From: Latescibacteria bacterium UBA6620
GTDB lineage: Bacteria; Latescibacterota; UBA2968
DNA length: 64,000 bases
Direction: 5' to 3'
Assembly: GCA_002433075.1 (NCBI GenBank)
Contig: DJHM01000018.1
Coordinates: 1 to 64,000, forward strand
The position numbers and the translations under genes are program-made. Position 1 is the stretch's first letter. Each line of letters starts with the position of its first letter. Shown piece by piece: positions 33,992 through 42,756 of this stretch. Below the pieces are notes generated by a model, which worked only from the letters and a program-made list of their open reading frames with translations, ran no database searches and was not told the DNA's origin.

Positions 33992-35875
33992 TCAGAAGCC
34001 CTCGCGCGGTCGCGTCACGGGAGGGTGATAGTCGTGCGTGTAGGTTCTCTTCCACCATACCCCCTCGATCTCTTTCTCGGCTGGCGTCGAAAATCGATAG
34101 TCATATATCCGCGCACGAATCAGCCTGGGTGGCCGATCGGGGAACGGGTCGACTGACAGCAGGGCTCTGACGGTCGGCGATCCCTCGAACAGTCGTCGAA
34201 TGAAACCGTAGAACCAGGGACTGTTTCGAATCGGACCCAGCGCCGCAAACCACATCTGCCAATCGAGACGAGGCTGGTGGGGGGCTACAAACGGCGGCCG
34301 TCGCCGGGGGTCTCCGGGCTTGTTGAAGAATTCGTAGGGCTGCCAATAGACGCCATCATCACTGCCCTCGATGACGATCTCGGGGCGTGTCGTCGTCATC
34401 ACCGCGAAAAGACCGTAGGTGTTCAGCACACGGAAGGGGGCGATGAAGCTGTAGGCCTGCGACCACAGTGCAGGAGGTTCGACCGGGATCCTGAATCCAC
34501 TTCGTGGCAGGAGATAAGCGCAGAAGACGAGATTCAAGATTAATCCAGGAACGTACAGATGCCGGAGGAGGTTGGGCGAGGCTCGGGTCAGCCTCGCGCC
34601 GAATCGCTCCCGGATCCTTGCGGGCCAGGAGAGGTCGTCGATCAGCCACAGACAGAGCCCGGCCGTGAGCAGATTGAAGAAGGTGTAATTCCCCGTCACG
34701 AAGATGACGGCCTGGAATCCGAGGGTGAGAGCCGCGGCCAGGGTTCGGGGCCGTCGAGGAAGGAAGAACAGAAAAGGCACCACGAGTTCGATGACGAACA
34801 TTCCCACGGTTGCGGCTGTGAGGATTTCGGTGGGAAGTCGATGCACATACCAGGCGATGGCGTTGGGGAGGGGCTGCGTCTCAAAGTGCCGGATAAGGGC
34901 GGTCAGTTCCCACCACGTTTCGTCTTTGCTGGCGAGTTTCACGACGCCTGAAAAGAACATCAGGCGGAACAGAAGCCACCGGTAGAGCCAGGCCACGATG
35001 CGGGGGGGTGTGATCGCGCTGCTGAAGGACCAGAGAGGTCGTTCAGCAGCGAGGATGGACCGTCCAGCGAACGGGAGGGTTTGAACGATCGCAAGGAACC
35101 CTGCCTCCAGCAGGAGGGCGTCCCACTGGAAAGCAGTGAAGACTCGGCCGCCAGTGACGAGGGTCAGATAGGTTGTGAACGCGACCAGCCACGCCGGCCA
35201 GAAAGCGGGAGTAAGGAGGCCGGAGACCGATGCGAGCGTCCCGGCTGCACATACGAGGGTGACGACGACATCGCTGGAGGAGAACCAGAAAAGGGTCGGG
35301 AACTGCCAGAGGCGGGACGGACCGAAGTGCCGGGCGGCCTGATCGAGCGTCGAGGCGATGGGCAGGATGCCGTTCGACCCGATCAGACCGTCGATCTGGA
35401 CCCAGAGGGAGACGAATGCGATCAGGAACACGACGGCCAGGGATCGGAGGAACAGATCCCCGGCGATTCTGAACCGAGGTCGACGCATATCGTCGCCCCA
35501 GAGCTGGCGTGCGAAGAACGAGGTGGCGTGGCGTTGACGGGCTACAAACCTGTAGACGCCTTCGGAAACCGTCCCGAACCCGGGAAGGTTGTCGTAGGCG
35601 TAGAGGGCGATTCTGCCGCGGTGCCCGGTGCGAGCGGTCAATCGAAGGGCCGCGGCCGCCCCGCGGTGCGTTTCGCCCGAGGGTTCGATCCAGTGAACGG
35701 CTTCAGCGAAGTCTGAGCTCGGGATCTCTGGATAGTGTCGGGCGACGGCCTGGTAGGGCTGGACGTCGACTTCGGGAGCTCTCTCCGCGAGGCGTGCCAC
35801 CCAGCGCTCGCAGAAGGTGCAGTCGCCATCGTAAACGAGGGTTTCCCGCGCGGGTGGGTTGAGAATCCGGTTCAC
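33992..35875 (-). CDS. DCC thiol-disulfide domain fused to lipase maturation factor-like membrane protein
   Basis: A 627-residue protein. Residues 1-125 are a DUF393/DCC domain with LVYDGDCTFCERW, whose CxxC gives thiol-disulfide chemistry. From about 140 there are eight or more membrane helices (FLRSLAVVFLIAFVSLWVQI, FLFFLPRRPRTLAAALTLGF and others). The C-terminal soluble part (WQPYEFFNKPGDPRRRPPF and HQPRLDWQMWFAALG) is the signature of lipase maturation factor family proteins. Human LMF1 helps fold lipases in the ER; bacterial roles are not established. The DCC fusion suggests redox help for folding exported proteins. The DUF445 gene lies 12 bases upstream. Confidence 0.85.
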   Translation of the reverse strand: MNRILNPPARETLVYDGDCTFCERWVARLAERAPEVDVQPYQAVARHYPEIPSSDFAEAVHWIEPSGETHRGAAAALRLTARTGHRGRIALYAYDNLPGFGTVSEGVYRFVARQRHATSFFARQLWGDDMRRPRFRIAGDLFLRSLAVVFLIAFVSLWVQIDGLIGSNGILPIASTLDQAARHFGPSRLWQFPTLFWFSSSDVVVTLVCAAGTLASVSGLLTPAFWPAWLVAFTTYLTLVTGGRVFTAFQWDALLLEAGFLAIVQTLPFAGRSILAAERPLWSFSSAITPPRIVAWLYRWLLFRLMFFSGVVKLASKDETWWELTALIRHFETQPLPNAIAWYVHRLPTEILTAATVGMFVIELVVPFLFFLPRRPRTLAAALTLGFQAVIFVTGNYTFFNLLTAGLCLWLIDDLSWPARIRERFGARLTRASPNLLRHLYVPGLILNLVFCAYLLPRSGFRIPVEPPALWSQAYSFIAPFRVLNTYGLFAVMTTTRPEIVIEGSDDGVYWQPYEFFNKPGDPRRRPPFVAPHQPRLDWQMWFAALGPIRNSPWFYGFIRRLFEGSPTVRALLSVDPFPDRPPRLIRARIYDYRFSTPAEKEIEGVWWKRTYTHDYHPPVTRPREGF

Positions 35876-35887
35876 GGCAGTTGCACG

Positions 35888-36619
35888 TCACAGAATCGGA
35901 TGCGGGGAACGAAGGAATCGGGTCAGGAGCCCGATCAGTCCACCGAACACCCCTCCCCACACGACGAGCCAGCCCAGGTGTTCTCGAATCATTTCCTGAA
36001 CGATCTCTTTGACCATCATCGGGCTCAATTCTTCCAGCCGACAGGTGACGATTCGCTCGACCTTCTGGATGATTTCCTCCGTCACGTTTTCTTCGCCCAT
36101 TCCCTGTTCGACTGCCTGCAGGAAGCCCGGCGATCCAAGGATCGTGTGGACCTCCTTCCTCATCTGGACCTCGAACGGCTCCTTGAGCGGCTGGAGTGCC
36201 GAAACGCCGCCGATAAATCCCAACATCGCACCAAACTGTGAATTAACGACCGCTTCCAGGAACCCCTCGAAAATCCGGTCGTAGTCGATCACCTCGACGA
36301 TCGGCTCGGGGTTGAACGATCGGGCTATATCTTCGGTCTGGGCTTCGAAGAAGGCCTCCACGTTGTGAGCGTTGAAGAACTGGTCCATAATCAACGTGTG
36401 GATCGCGGCCTTGAATTCCTCGAAGCGTTCGGGAATCACCCCGGAGCCGTAGAGGCCGGGGATTTTCTCGAAGAGCATATGTACGGCCAGCCAGTTCGTG
36501 ATCGCGCCGGAGGTCGCAAAGAGCCCGACGGTAAAGATGGTTTCCCCGTAGATGGGGCCGTAGTATCCGATCGCAATACAGCTGACGGCCAGCAGGTTCG
36601 TGGCCAGACTCTTGTTCAT
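35888..36619 (-). CDS. DUF445-family membrane protein
   Basis: A 243-residue protein with an N-terminal pair of membrane segments (LATNLLAVSCIAIGYYGPIY, then FTVGLFATSGAITNWLAVHM). The GAITNWLAVHMLFE motif is diagnostic of DUF445/YheB-type proteins. A long amphipathic helical middle (residues 65-205) precedes a last membrane helix (LVVWGGVFGGLIGLLTRFL). The ATNWLA box and the C-terminal anchor suggest a membrane-tethered coiled protein of unknown function. It probably forms a transcription unit with the DCC/LMF gene 12 bases downstream. Confidence 0.82.
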   Translation of the reverse strand: MNKSLATNLLAVSCIAIGYYGPIYGETIFTVGLFATSGAITNWLAVHMLFEKIPGLYGSGVIPERFEEFKAAIHTLIMDQFFNAHNVEAFFEAQTEDIARSFNPEPIVEVIDYDRIFEGFLEAVVNSQFGAMLGFIGGVSALQPLKEPFEVQMRKEVHTILGSPGFLQAVEQGMGEENVTEEIIQKVERIVTCRLEELSPMMVKEIVQEMIREHLGWLVVWGGVFGGLIGLLTRFLRSPHPIL

Positions 36620-36741
36620 TACGCCTCCGTTGTGTACGTGGGTCGTTCGTCCGGCAAGTATAGTAAAACCGGGAGCCCAAGCCGATGGCGGATTTAGCCG
36701 TTGGAAACTGCCGGGTAGGGGATTGTTTCAGATGTACAACA

Positions 36742-36780
36742 GAACGGCCGGCCTCGACACGTAGTCGGAGCCGGCCCGTT
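36742..36780 (-). terminator. Hairpin terminator of double-receiver gene
   Basis: On the minus strand AACGGGCCGGCTCCGAC pairs with GTCGAGGCCGGCCGTT with one bulge, a very GC-rich stem with a TACGT loop, 20 bases after the stop of the gene at 36801. The following bases are only weakly U-rich (CTGTTGT). Confidence 0.55.
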
Positions 36781-36800
36781 CAGACTTTCGAAGGGAAACT

Positions 36801-37736
36801 TTACGCCAGCGTCACTTCCTTCACCGCCTCGATCAGGTCTTTCGCGCGGAAAGGCTTGAGAAGGATCTTCTGTACCTTGTGGGGGGCGAGTTCCTGGACC
36901 ATCTCTCGCGTGATGTATGCGGTAGAGATGATGATCGGCGTTTCGACGCCGGACATTCTGAGCGTTTCGATGACTTCGAAACCGTCGAGTCCTGTCATCC
37001 ACAAGTCGAGCACGATCAGATCGTAGTCCTCGAACATCGTGGCTTCGACAACGGCGTGGCCGTCGGCGCAGTCCGTGACGGCGAATCCAGCCTTCTTGAT
37101 GGTGTCCGCAACCACATTCCGCGTGTCGTCACTGCCGTCTCCTACGAGTACGCGGTCGGGCCCACGCCGTGGATTCACGACGGGAGGCTGCCAGGCGCGT
37201 TCCGACCGATCCACGCGAGCGACGACCGGGGTCTGCGGTCGGGGCTCGGGTTCCGATTCGGTTTCCGTAGGAAGGTCGAGTTCTTCGGTGGGAGGGAGTT
37301 CGTCCAGCAGTTCGAGAGGGCCTTCGAGCAATTCTTCGGTTTCCGCCGGATTCTGGGTGAGTTCTTCGATTGTGGCGCGTGTCCTCGGATCGAGCAGGTC
37401 GGAGACGGCCCTTAGCAGCTGGCCGTATTCGAAAGGAGATGGGAGAAGACAGTCGACGAGTTCCGTCGAGTCCTCTGCCCATTCACCTTCGGGCGCGGTA
37501 CCGATGATGGGGGTCGAAACCCTGTATTTCCTGAGAAGTTCGACAAGACGTCCGCCGTCGTAGTGTCCTTCGATGTGACGGTCGACGATGATCAGGTTGT
37601 ATCGGGTCGCGATGGCCTTGCTGAGCGCCCGCTGAGGGTCGGACGTGAGGGTAACGGCATAACCGACATCTTGAAGCATTTCCTGAATCACGTCGAGTAT
37701 CAGCTCGTTCTTGTGAACCACCAGTATTTTGCCCAT
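36801..37736 (-). CDS. Double-receiver response regulator (REC-REC)
   Basis: A 311-residue protein. REC1 (about 2-118) starts KILVVHKNELILDV. It keeps a phospho-Asp-like position (LIIVDRHIEG) but lacks the acidic pair (HKNE) and the Lys (LPSPFE instead of KPF), so it is probably not phosphorylated. A Glu/Pro-rich linker (about 125-190, ELPPTEELDLPTETESEPEP) follows. REC2 (about 195-311) has all key residues: VGDGSDD, IVLDLWMTG, STA and LLKPFRAKDL. There is no output domain. ATG at 37736 with GGAG is chosen over an upstream start at 37793. It may act as a phosphate relay or partner-binding protein for the regulators beside it. Confidence 0.85.
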   Translation of the reverse strand: MGKILVVHKNELILDVIQEMLQDVGYAVTLTSDPQRALSKAIATRYNLIIVDRHIEGHYDGGRLVELLRKYRVSTPIIGTAPEGEWAEDSTELVDCLLPSPFEYGQLLRAVSDLLDPRTRATIEELTQNPAETEELLEGPLELLDELPPTEELDLPTETESEPEPRPQTPVVARVDRSERAWQPPVVNPRRGPDRVLVGDGSDDTRNVVADTIKKAGFAVTDCADGHAVVEATMFEDYDLIVLDLWMTGLDGFEVIETLRMSGVETPIIISTAYITREMVQELAPHKVQKILLKPFRAKDLIEAVKEVTLA

Positions 37737-37831
37737 CTGCACTCCCGTTTGGCGCCCATCGGCGCGGACTCTGATTGATTGGTGCAGCCTCACCCGACAT
37801 TGTGTCCGGCGAGTTAGATGTAGCCGAGGTT

Positions 37832-38389
37832 CTAGGCGTCTTCGCGGAAGCTGTTCAGCACGCGATGCAGCCGCGCTCGGTCACTTTCTATATCGGTCCG
37901 TTCGGGCTTTTCCTGACCCTGTTTTCGCTTCCAGGTCAGCTTTTGCATCCAGTCTGACAGGCGCTGGCGAATGTTGCCGGTCAGTCGGCGCAGCCTGCCC
38001 CGGAATCCGGATTCCGAACCTTCGGGAAGCGGAAGGGCGGGATTGGTTTCGGGCTGTGACGGTTCGGCTCCGATCGTGACGTCGATGACAGGGCGGGAAA
38101 CGGTTCCTGCATCGCGCGAGGACCTGACATCGGTCGCCGCGTCGTGGCGGCTGACGGCTTCCTGCGCCCATTTGGGCAGGGGAGGGGGTGGGGCCGAGAG
38201 AGGCGCCGCGGTTGCGGTGCTCAAGGTCGGGCCATAGACCAGACCCGGGGTGGTGGGGACTGCATCAGCCTGCTCGGCTTGTTTCTGCTTCGCACGTCTG
38301 AGGCTGACTGCGAAGACGTAGATAATGGCGCCGCATACGTCGAGGATGATGATCAGTTCGAGTGCTGTCGTGAGAAATCCGTCCAACAT
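37832..38389 (-). CDS. Hypothetical protein with N-terminal membrane anchor
   Basis: A 185-residue protein. One membrane helix (LELIIILDVCGAIIYVFAVS, residues 10-29) is followed by RRAKQKQAEQ and a long Pro/Ala/Ser-rich, probably disordered region ending in a basic tail (RRLTGNIRQRLSDWMQKLTW). The ATG has a good AAGGAG. It resembles small cytosol-facing scaffolds but no family was recognised. It stands between two response-regulator genes on the same strand, 95 bases from one and 61 from the other, so a link to that signalling group is inferred from position only. Confidence 0.6.
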   Translation of the reverse strand: MLDGFLTTALELIIILDVCGAIIYVFAVSLRRAKQKQAEQADAVPTTPGLVYGPTLSTATAAPLSAPPPPLPKWAQEAVSRHDAATDVRSSRDAGTVSRPVIDVTIGAEPSQPETNPALPLPEGSESGFRGRLRRLTGNIRQRLSDWMQKLTWKRKQGQEKPERTDIESDRARLHRVLNSFREDA

Positions 38390-38450
38390 CGCTTGACTCC
38401 TTGCCGCTGGGTCCGATTGGTCAAAAGGGTGGCGGCGATCAGTGTTGGGG

Positions 38451-39083
38451 TCAACGCTGCACGCGGCGCAGGATCATCCTAACCCGTGCCGCGAGTACGT
38501 CGAGGTCGACTGGCTTGTTCAGATAGTCGTCCGCTCCGTATTCGATGCCCCGAACCGTGTCTGATGGCCCGGTCAAGAACGCGGTGATCATAATGATCGG
38601 AATCGTCGACGTCATCGGGTCGCCCTTGAGGCGCTGGCAGACCTGGTAGCCGTCGAGACCGGGAAGCTTGAGGTCCAGAAGGACGAGATCGGGCTTTTCC
38701 GTGCGCGCCGTGTCGAGCGCCACGTTGCCGTCCCCGGCCTCCATCACCTGGTAGCCGGAGCCTTCGAAGAACTCCCGCCAGGTTTCCCGGGTTGCTTCTT
38801 CATCTTCGACGATCAGGATTCGCTCGGGACCGTCAGATCGGCTCTCATCCTGCCGTTCAAGTTCCAGAGCGATCTGTGACAGGGAAAGCCCGCGCTGTAC
38901 CTGCATTTCTTTCACGAGTTGCTTCTTCCTCATCACGTCTTCGCGATCGAAGAGATCCTTGTTCCCGACCTTATCCGCGACTCTGAGAATGCCGTAGTTC
39001 TTGTATTTGCGGATAGACTCGATCGATTTCTCGAACAGTCGGGACACTTCGTCGATTCCGATTAGCTGACCACCCTCGTTCAT
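38451..39083 (-). CDS. MerR-type HTH fused to response-regulator receiver
   Basis: A 210-residue protein. Residues 6-75 form a MerR-like winged helix (LIGIDEVSRLFEKSIESIRK, YGILRVADKVGNKDLFDREDV, then MQVQRGLSLSQIALELERQ). Residues 86-207 are a complete receiver: LIVEDEEATRE, VLLDLKLPGLDGYQV, MITAFLTG and LNKPVDLDVLAARVRMILRR. DNA binding before receiver is the reverse of the usual order, and MerR output in a response regulator is uncommon. It faces the AT-rich, palindrome-rich region that precedes the RND pump, its most likely target. No cognate kinase is nearby. Confidence 0.85.
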   Translation of the reverse strand: MNEGGQLIGIDEVSRLFEKSIESIRKYKNYGILRVADKVGNKDLFDREDVMRKKQLVKEMQVQRGLSLSQIALELERQDESRSDGPERILIVEDEEATRETWREFFEGSGYQVMEAGDGNVALDTARTEKPDLVLLDLKLPGLDGYQVCQRLKGDPMTSTIPIIMITAFLTGPSDTVRGIEYGADDYLNKPVDLDVLAARVRMILRRVQR

Positions 39084-39196
39084 CTTACCCTCCGTTGTGT
39101 CGGTGCCGGTCGGGGTGGGACCGAGTGAACCGGACCGACGCTTCAGCGGCGATGGGAGCCCTTCCTTGGACGGATTATCGCCTGTTGGCGCTAGCG

Positions 39197-39213
39197 TCTA
39201 CAATGAATGTAGA
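39197..39213. promoter_or_regulatory. Candidate operator TCTACA-N5-TGTAGA
   Basis: A perfect 6-bp inverted repeat with a five-base centre, 114 bases upstream of the MerR-receiver start codon. Size and symmetry fit a dimeric repressor or activator site. The palindrome is seen; the binding protein is inferred. Confidence 0.4.
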
Positions 39214-39224
39214 GTTATATCAAA

Positions 39225-39343
39225 TAATATCAAGTAGTTTTTTCCGGTCTTGGGTAGGGTGTTGGGATATAGTATCGGTTTTACAGGGGGTTAGGTTGAG
39301 AAAAAAATGCTCCGGGGATGGGAAAATATAATACTTGATATTA
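39225..39343. repeat. 12-bp perfect inverted repeat with 95-base spacing
   Basis: TAATATCAAGTA (39225-39236) is repeated in inverse orientation as TACTTGATATTA (39332-39343). Twelve perfectly matching bases in a region this short are unlikely by chance. The arms could be two half-sites of one DNA-looping regulator or the ends of a lost small element. Confidence 0.55.
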
Positions 39344-39350
39344 CTTGGTA

Positions 39351-39374
39351 AATTATGGCCTCGGGGCCATAATT
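39351..39374. repeat. 10-bp perfect palindromic hairpin
   Basis: AATTATGGCC, loop TCGG, GGCCATAATT. The stem is perfect with a stable-looking tetraloop, eight bases after the end of the longer inverted repeat. It could be a terminator for transcripts from the left, or an operator in the RND leader. Confidence 0.55.
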
Positions 39375-39549
39375 GAATAATAGCGCAGAGCATAGATCCT
39401 CGCATCAATGGCATCACAAAACGTGGATTCAGGCATCTAACGGAGGGTCTGTAGTCATATTGACTTGCCTGGCCCATCGGCTGATCTTTTTCGCGATCCT
39501 CCAACGGGAAAGCTTTGAACGTGCCCAGAAGGCCTGAATCGTCCCTCCA

Positions 39550-42500
39550 ATGAATATTCGAGAATCCATACTGCCCAGAATTTCGGTCAACCGACCGGTG
39601 ATGGTGACGATGGTGCTCCTTGCCCTGCCCGTCCTGGGCTGGGTTGCCTACACCGGGATTCCGATCAAGCTGATGCCGTCCGGGCTGGCCCCGAATTTCC
39701 TCTACGTCAACATCAGATATCCGAATTCCTCCCCACAGGAATCAGAGTCACAGATTACGAGGCCGCTTGAAGAAACCCTGAGGGCGGTCAAGGGCGTCAC
39801 GCGTCTGAGGACGTGGAGCGACGAGCGGGGGTCGAGGGCTCGTATATCGTTTCGAGAGGGGACCGACATCGCCCTGGCCTACAACCAGGTGACAGATCGG
39901 CTCGACCGCCTCAAGCCGTCCTTGCCCGAAGAATCGCGCGACCAGGCCCGGGTCTATAAGTGGGATATGGATAGCTGGGACATCCTGTGGGGCGGGGTTA
40001 CGATCGATCCGTCGATCGAAGACCCGTACCAGTACTGCCAGCGGGTCATCGCTCGCCGTTTGGAGCGCATTGACGGAGTCGGCGCCGTCGATCTTTACGG
40101 TGTGAGCGAGAAAGAAGTGATGGTCGAGATCGACCAGGAGCGCCTCCTGGCCCGGGGTCTGTCCTTGGGCGGGGTGGTGACCGCGCTGCAGAGCGACAAC
40201 TTCGCTCTGGCTGGAGGGTTCGTGCGGGAAGGAGCCAAGAAGTTCTACGTCCGCTCTATCGCGCGCTATCGCTCCCTCCAGGAGATCGAGTCGATCAAGA
40301 TCCCGGGGCGTCCCGGCCAGCCCGAAGTCGCGCTCCGGGACATTGCCAGGGTCTCCTACGACGTGCCGGACCGGAGGAGCTACCAGAGAGTGAACGGTGT
40401 TCCGGGCATCTCGTTCGGTGTCAAGCAGGAGTCGGGGGCGAATATCGTAGAGACGACAGCCAGTGTTCGCGAGGCCCTTGCCGAGCTCGAGGCCGCACAA
40501 GCGGGGCTTTCGTTCAACGTTTTCTTCGACCAGGGCACCTTTATTCTGGATGCGGTGAACAATCTCCAGGCGACGGGGGTTTGGGGTGGTCTGTTTGCGG
40601 CTCTGATTCTGCTCTATTACCTCCGGACGGTGAGGATGACGTCGATCATCACGCTGTCGATCCCGCTATGTCTGATGATCACGCTGACCGGCATCCACTT
40701 CATCGGTTGGTCGCTCAACGTGGTGACGATGATGGGGCTGATGGTTGGAGTGGGAATGGTAGTCGACAACGCCATCGTGATTCTGGAGAACATCTACCGG
40801 CTTCGGGCGAAACGGTTGTCTCCGAGCGAGGGGGCCATCAAAGGAGCGAGTGAGGTCGGTCTTGCGATCACGATGGCGACGTTGACGACGGTCGTGGTTT
40901 TCCTCCCTCTGATGCTGATGGGCGGGAAGAATCAGGCGATGAATTTTTACCTGACCCGGATGGGAGTTCCGGTCGTGTTCGCCCTTCTGGCGTCGCTATT
41001 CGTAGCCCTGATCTTTATTCCACTGGCGTCGGTTCGGTTCGGCGGCGGCGATGCAAGGCCGGATCCGTACTTCGTGCGCCGGGCCCGAGGATTCTACGAG
41101 CGGATGCTGTCTTGGACGATGGGTCACCGCAGAGACGCGGTACTGATCGCCATCGCTCTTTATATGACCATCTCGATTCCGGCAGGAGGGATGAAGCGTG
41201 CGGATCGGGGAGGTCGCGCCCTGAACGACTTCCGAATCCGTATGCAAATGCCCCCTCACTTCAGGTTCGATGAAACGGTGAGTGTCATCGACGGCGTCGA
41301 AGGCTTCCTGGACTCCCACCGGGCCCGCTTCGACATCCAGACCGTTCGGACCTACTATCGGGAGAAATATGCGAGTGTTCAGGTGTTCCTGGTCTCCCGC
41401 GCGAACGAGCCGTGGTATTGGGTCGCGCTCAAGAACGCCTGCTCAGGGTTGGGCTACCCCCTGACGGCCGAGATGGATCGCAAGGAGGTCGTAAAGACCG
41501 TCGGGGAGGAGATACCGAAATACGTGGGCGTTGACTACCGCATCGATGGCCGCAACGACGGCAGCGGCGACCGGAACGTGCGTGTGGTCCTCCAGGGCGA
41601 CGACACTGAGGTTCTTCTCGGAATGGTGCCCGAAGTTCGGCGCCGGCTGTGGACGATCCCCTCGGTGTTGAGCGTGCAGACCGAAGACGAGGGCGAGCAG
41701 GGGCTGGAGGAAGAGGTTCGAGTTCGCGTGGATCGGTACCGCTCGAATCGAGTAGGCGTGTCGGCCCAGGAAGTAGCTCGCACGATCGGTTTCGCGCTGC
41801 AGGGCGTGAGCCTGCCCCGTTTTCAAGCTGACGAACGGGAGGTTCAGGTTCGCCTGTATCTCGAACGTGAGGATCGCCAGACACTCCAGCAACTGAAGAA
41901 CTTCGCTTTTCGGTCGCGAGAGGGCGACGACATTCCTCTGGCTGAGCTGGCTACGATCGAAGTCGGGGGAAGCACGGGGAGGATTTATCGAGAAAACGGG
42001 CAGACACGTGTTAGCATCAGGGCCTATGCGACGAAGGACGACATCAAGGGACTCTACGCCGAGATCGATCAGGCGATGACGGGGTTTGGAATGCCCAGAG
42101 GCTACACGTGGAACAAGGGTGAGCGCTATCGGGAACTACAAGAAACGGACGATACGCTGTCCTTCGGGGTAACGATGGCGATTACTTTCGTCTTCCTTCT
42201 GATGGGAGTACTGTTCGAGTCGTTCATCCTGCCCTTCTGCGTGCTGTTTTCGATCCCGTTCGCGTTTCTGGGGGTCTATTGGTTTCTTTACCTGACCGGA
42301 ACGCCTATGAATATGATGGCGATGGTTGGAATGATCATCCTTATCGGCGTGGTCGTGAATAACGCGATCGTGCTGGTGGATATGATCAACCGGCTCCGTC
42401 GTGACGGCCTCCCGCGACTTGAAGCGATTTCAGAGGCCGGCCGAAACCGCTTCAGGCCGATCCTCATGACCACGTTCACAACGATCTTTGGGTTGCTGCC

Positions 42501-42714
42501 GATGGCAGTCGGAAACAGCAATCTGATGGGAACGCCCTACGCACCTTTGGGTCGCACGATGATGGGTGGACTGCTGTCGTCGACGGCCTTAACTCTCCTG
42601 GTGGTGCCGTTGCTCTACACGTTTCTGGATGATGCGCGCATCTATGTCAAACGACTGGCCCGTGGGGCTTTCGGGCCCGGGATGGCGGTCGAGGAAGTTG
42701 TGGTAGATGACTGA
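39550..42714 (+). CDS. RND-family efflux transporter (AcrB/HAE1-like)
   Basis: A full-length 1054-residue inner-membrane pump with twelve helices and two large periplasmic loops. The first helix follows ILPRISVNRPVMVTMVLL. The proton-relay helix TM4 has GVGMVVDNAIVILENIYRLR, and the second half mirrors it with IGVVVNNAIVLVDMINRLR. VTRLRTWSDERGSRARISF is the porter-domain start. RND pumps expel drugs, metals or lipids using proton motive force together with a membrane fusion protein and an outer-membrane channel, and neither partner is encoded beside it. A divergently transcribed MerR-receiver regulator lies upstream and a damaged second pump directly downstream. Confidence 0.92.
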   Translation: MNIRESILPRISVNRPVMVTMVLLALPVLGWVAYTGIPIKLMPSGLAPNFLYVNIRYPNSSPQESESQITRPLEETLRAVKGVTRLRTWSDERGSRARISFREGTDIALAYNQVTDRLDRLKPSLPEESRDQARVYKWDMDSWDILWGGVTIDPSIEDPYQYCQRVIARRLERIDGVGAVDLYGVSEKEVMVEIDQERLLARGLSLGGVVTALQSDNFALAGGFVREGAKKFYVRSIARYRSLQEIESIKIPGRPGQPEVALRDIARVSYDVPDRRSYQRVNGVPGISFGVKQESGANIVETTASVREALAELEAAQAGLSFNVFFDQGTFILDAVNNLQATGVWGGLFAALILLYYLRTVRMTSIITLSIPLCLMITLTGIHFIGWSLNVVTMMGLMVGVGMVVDNAIVILENIYRLRAKRLSPSEGAIKGASEVGLAITMATLTTVVVFLPLMLMGGKNQAMNFYLTRMGVPVVFALLASLFVALIFIPLASVRFGGGDARPDPYFVRRARGFYERMLSWTMGHRRDAVLIAIALYMTISIPAGGMKRADRGGRALNDFRIRMQMPPHFRFDETVSVIDGVEGFLDSHRARFDIQTVRTYYREKYASVQVFLVSRANEPWYWVALKNACSGLGYPLTAEMDRKEVVKTVGEEIPKYVGVDYRIDGRNDGSGDRNVRVVLQGDDTEVLLGMVPEVRRRLWTIPSVLSVQTEDEGEQGLEEEVRVRVDRYRSNRVGVSAQEVARTIGFALQGVSLPRFQADEREVQVRLYLEREDRQTLQQLKNFAFRSREGDDIPLAELATIEVGGSTGRIYRENGQTRVSIRAYATKDDIKGLYAEIDQAMTGFGMPRGYTWNKGERYRELQETDDTLSFGVTMAITFVFLLMGVLFESFILPFCVLFSIPFAFLGVYWFLYLTGTPMNMMAMVGMIILIGVVVNNAIVLVDMINRLRRDGLPRLEAISEAGRNRFRPILMTTFTTIFGLLPMAVGNSNLMGTPYAPLGRTMMGGLLSSTALTLLVVPLLYTFLDDARIYVKRLARGAFGPGMAVEEVVVDD

Positions 42715-42756
42715 GGGGACGTAACCTTCCGGGGGGTCGTCCCGTCTTACTTTTGA

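Larger units (their letters stand above)
39084..39549. other. Gene-free AT-rich region with several palindromes ahead of RND pump
   Basis: 466 bases without a gene between the divergent MerR-receiver and RND genes. The core from about 39195 to 39380 is AT-rich, unlike the surroundings, and carries three separate inverted repeats listed below. A TTGACT lies at about 39464-39469 without a clear -10 partner. The RND gene's ATG at 39550 is preceded by CCCTCCA rather than a good ribosome binding site. No leftover membrane-fusion-protein gene was found. Confidence 0.6.

Noticed and set aside
39225..39343. Inverted repeats as ends of a small transposable element (MITE)
   Set aside because: No flanking target duplication was seen and the interior has further palindromes; a regulatory site is simpler. 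It is kept as a finding, not as a mobile element.
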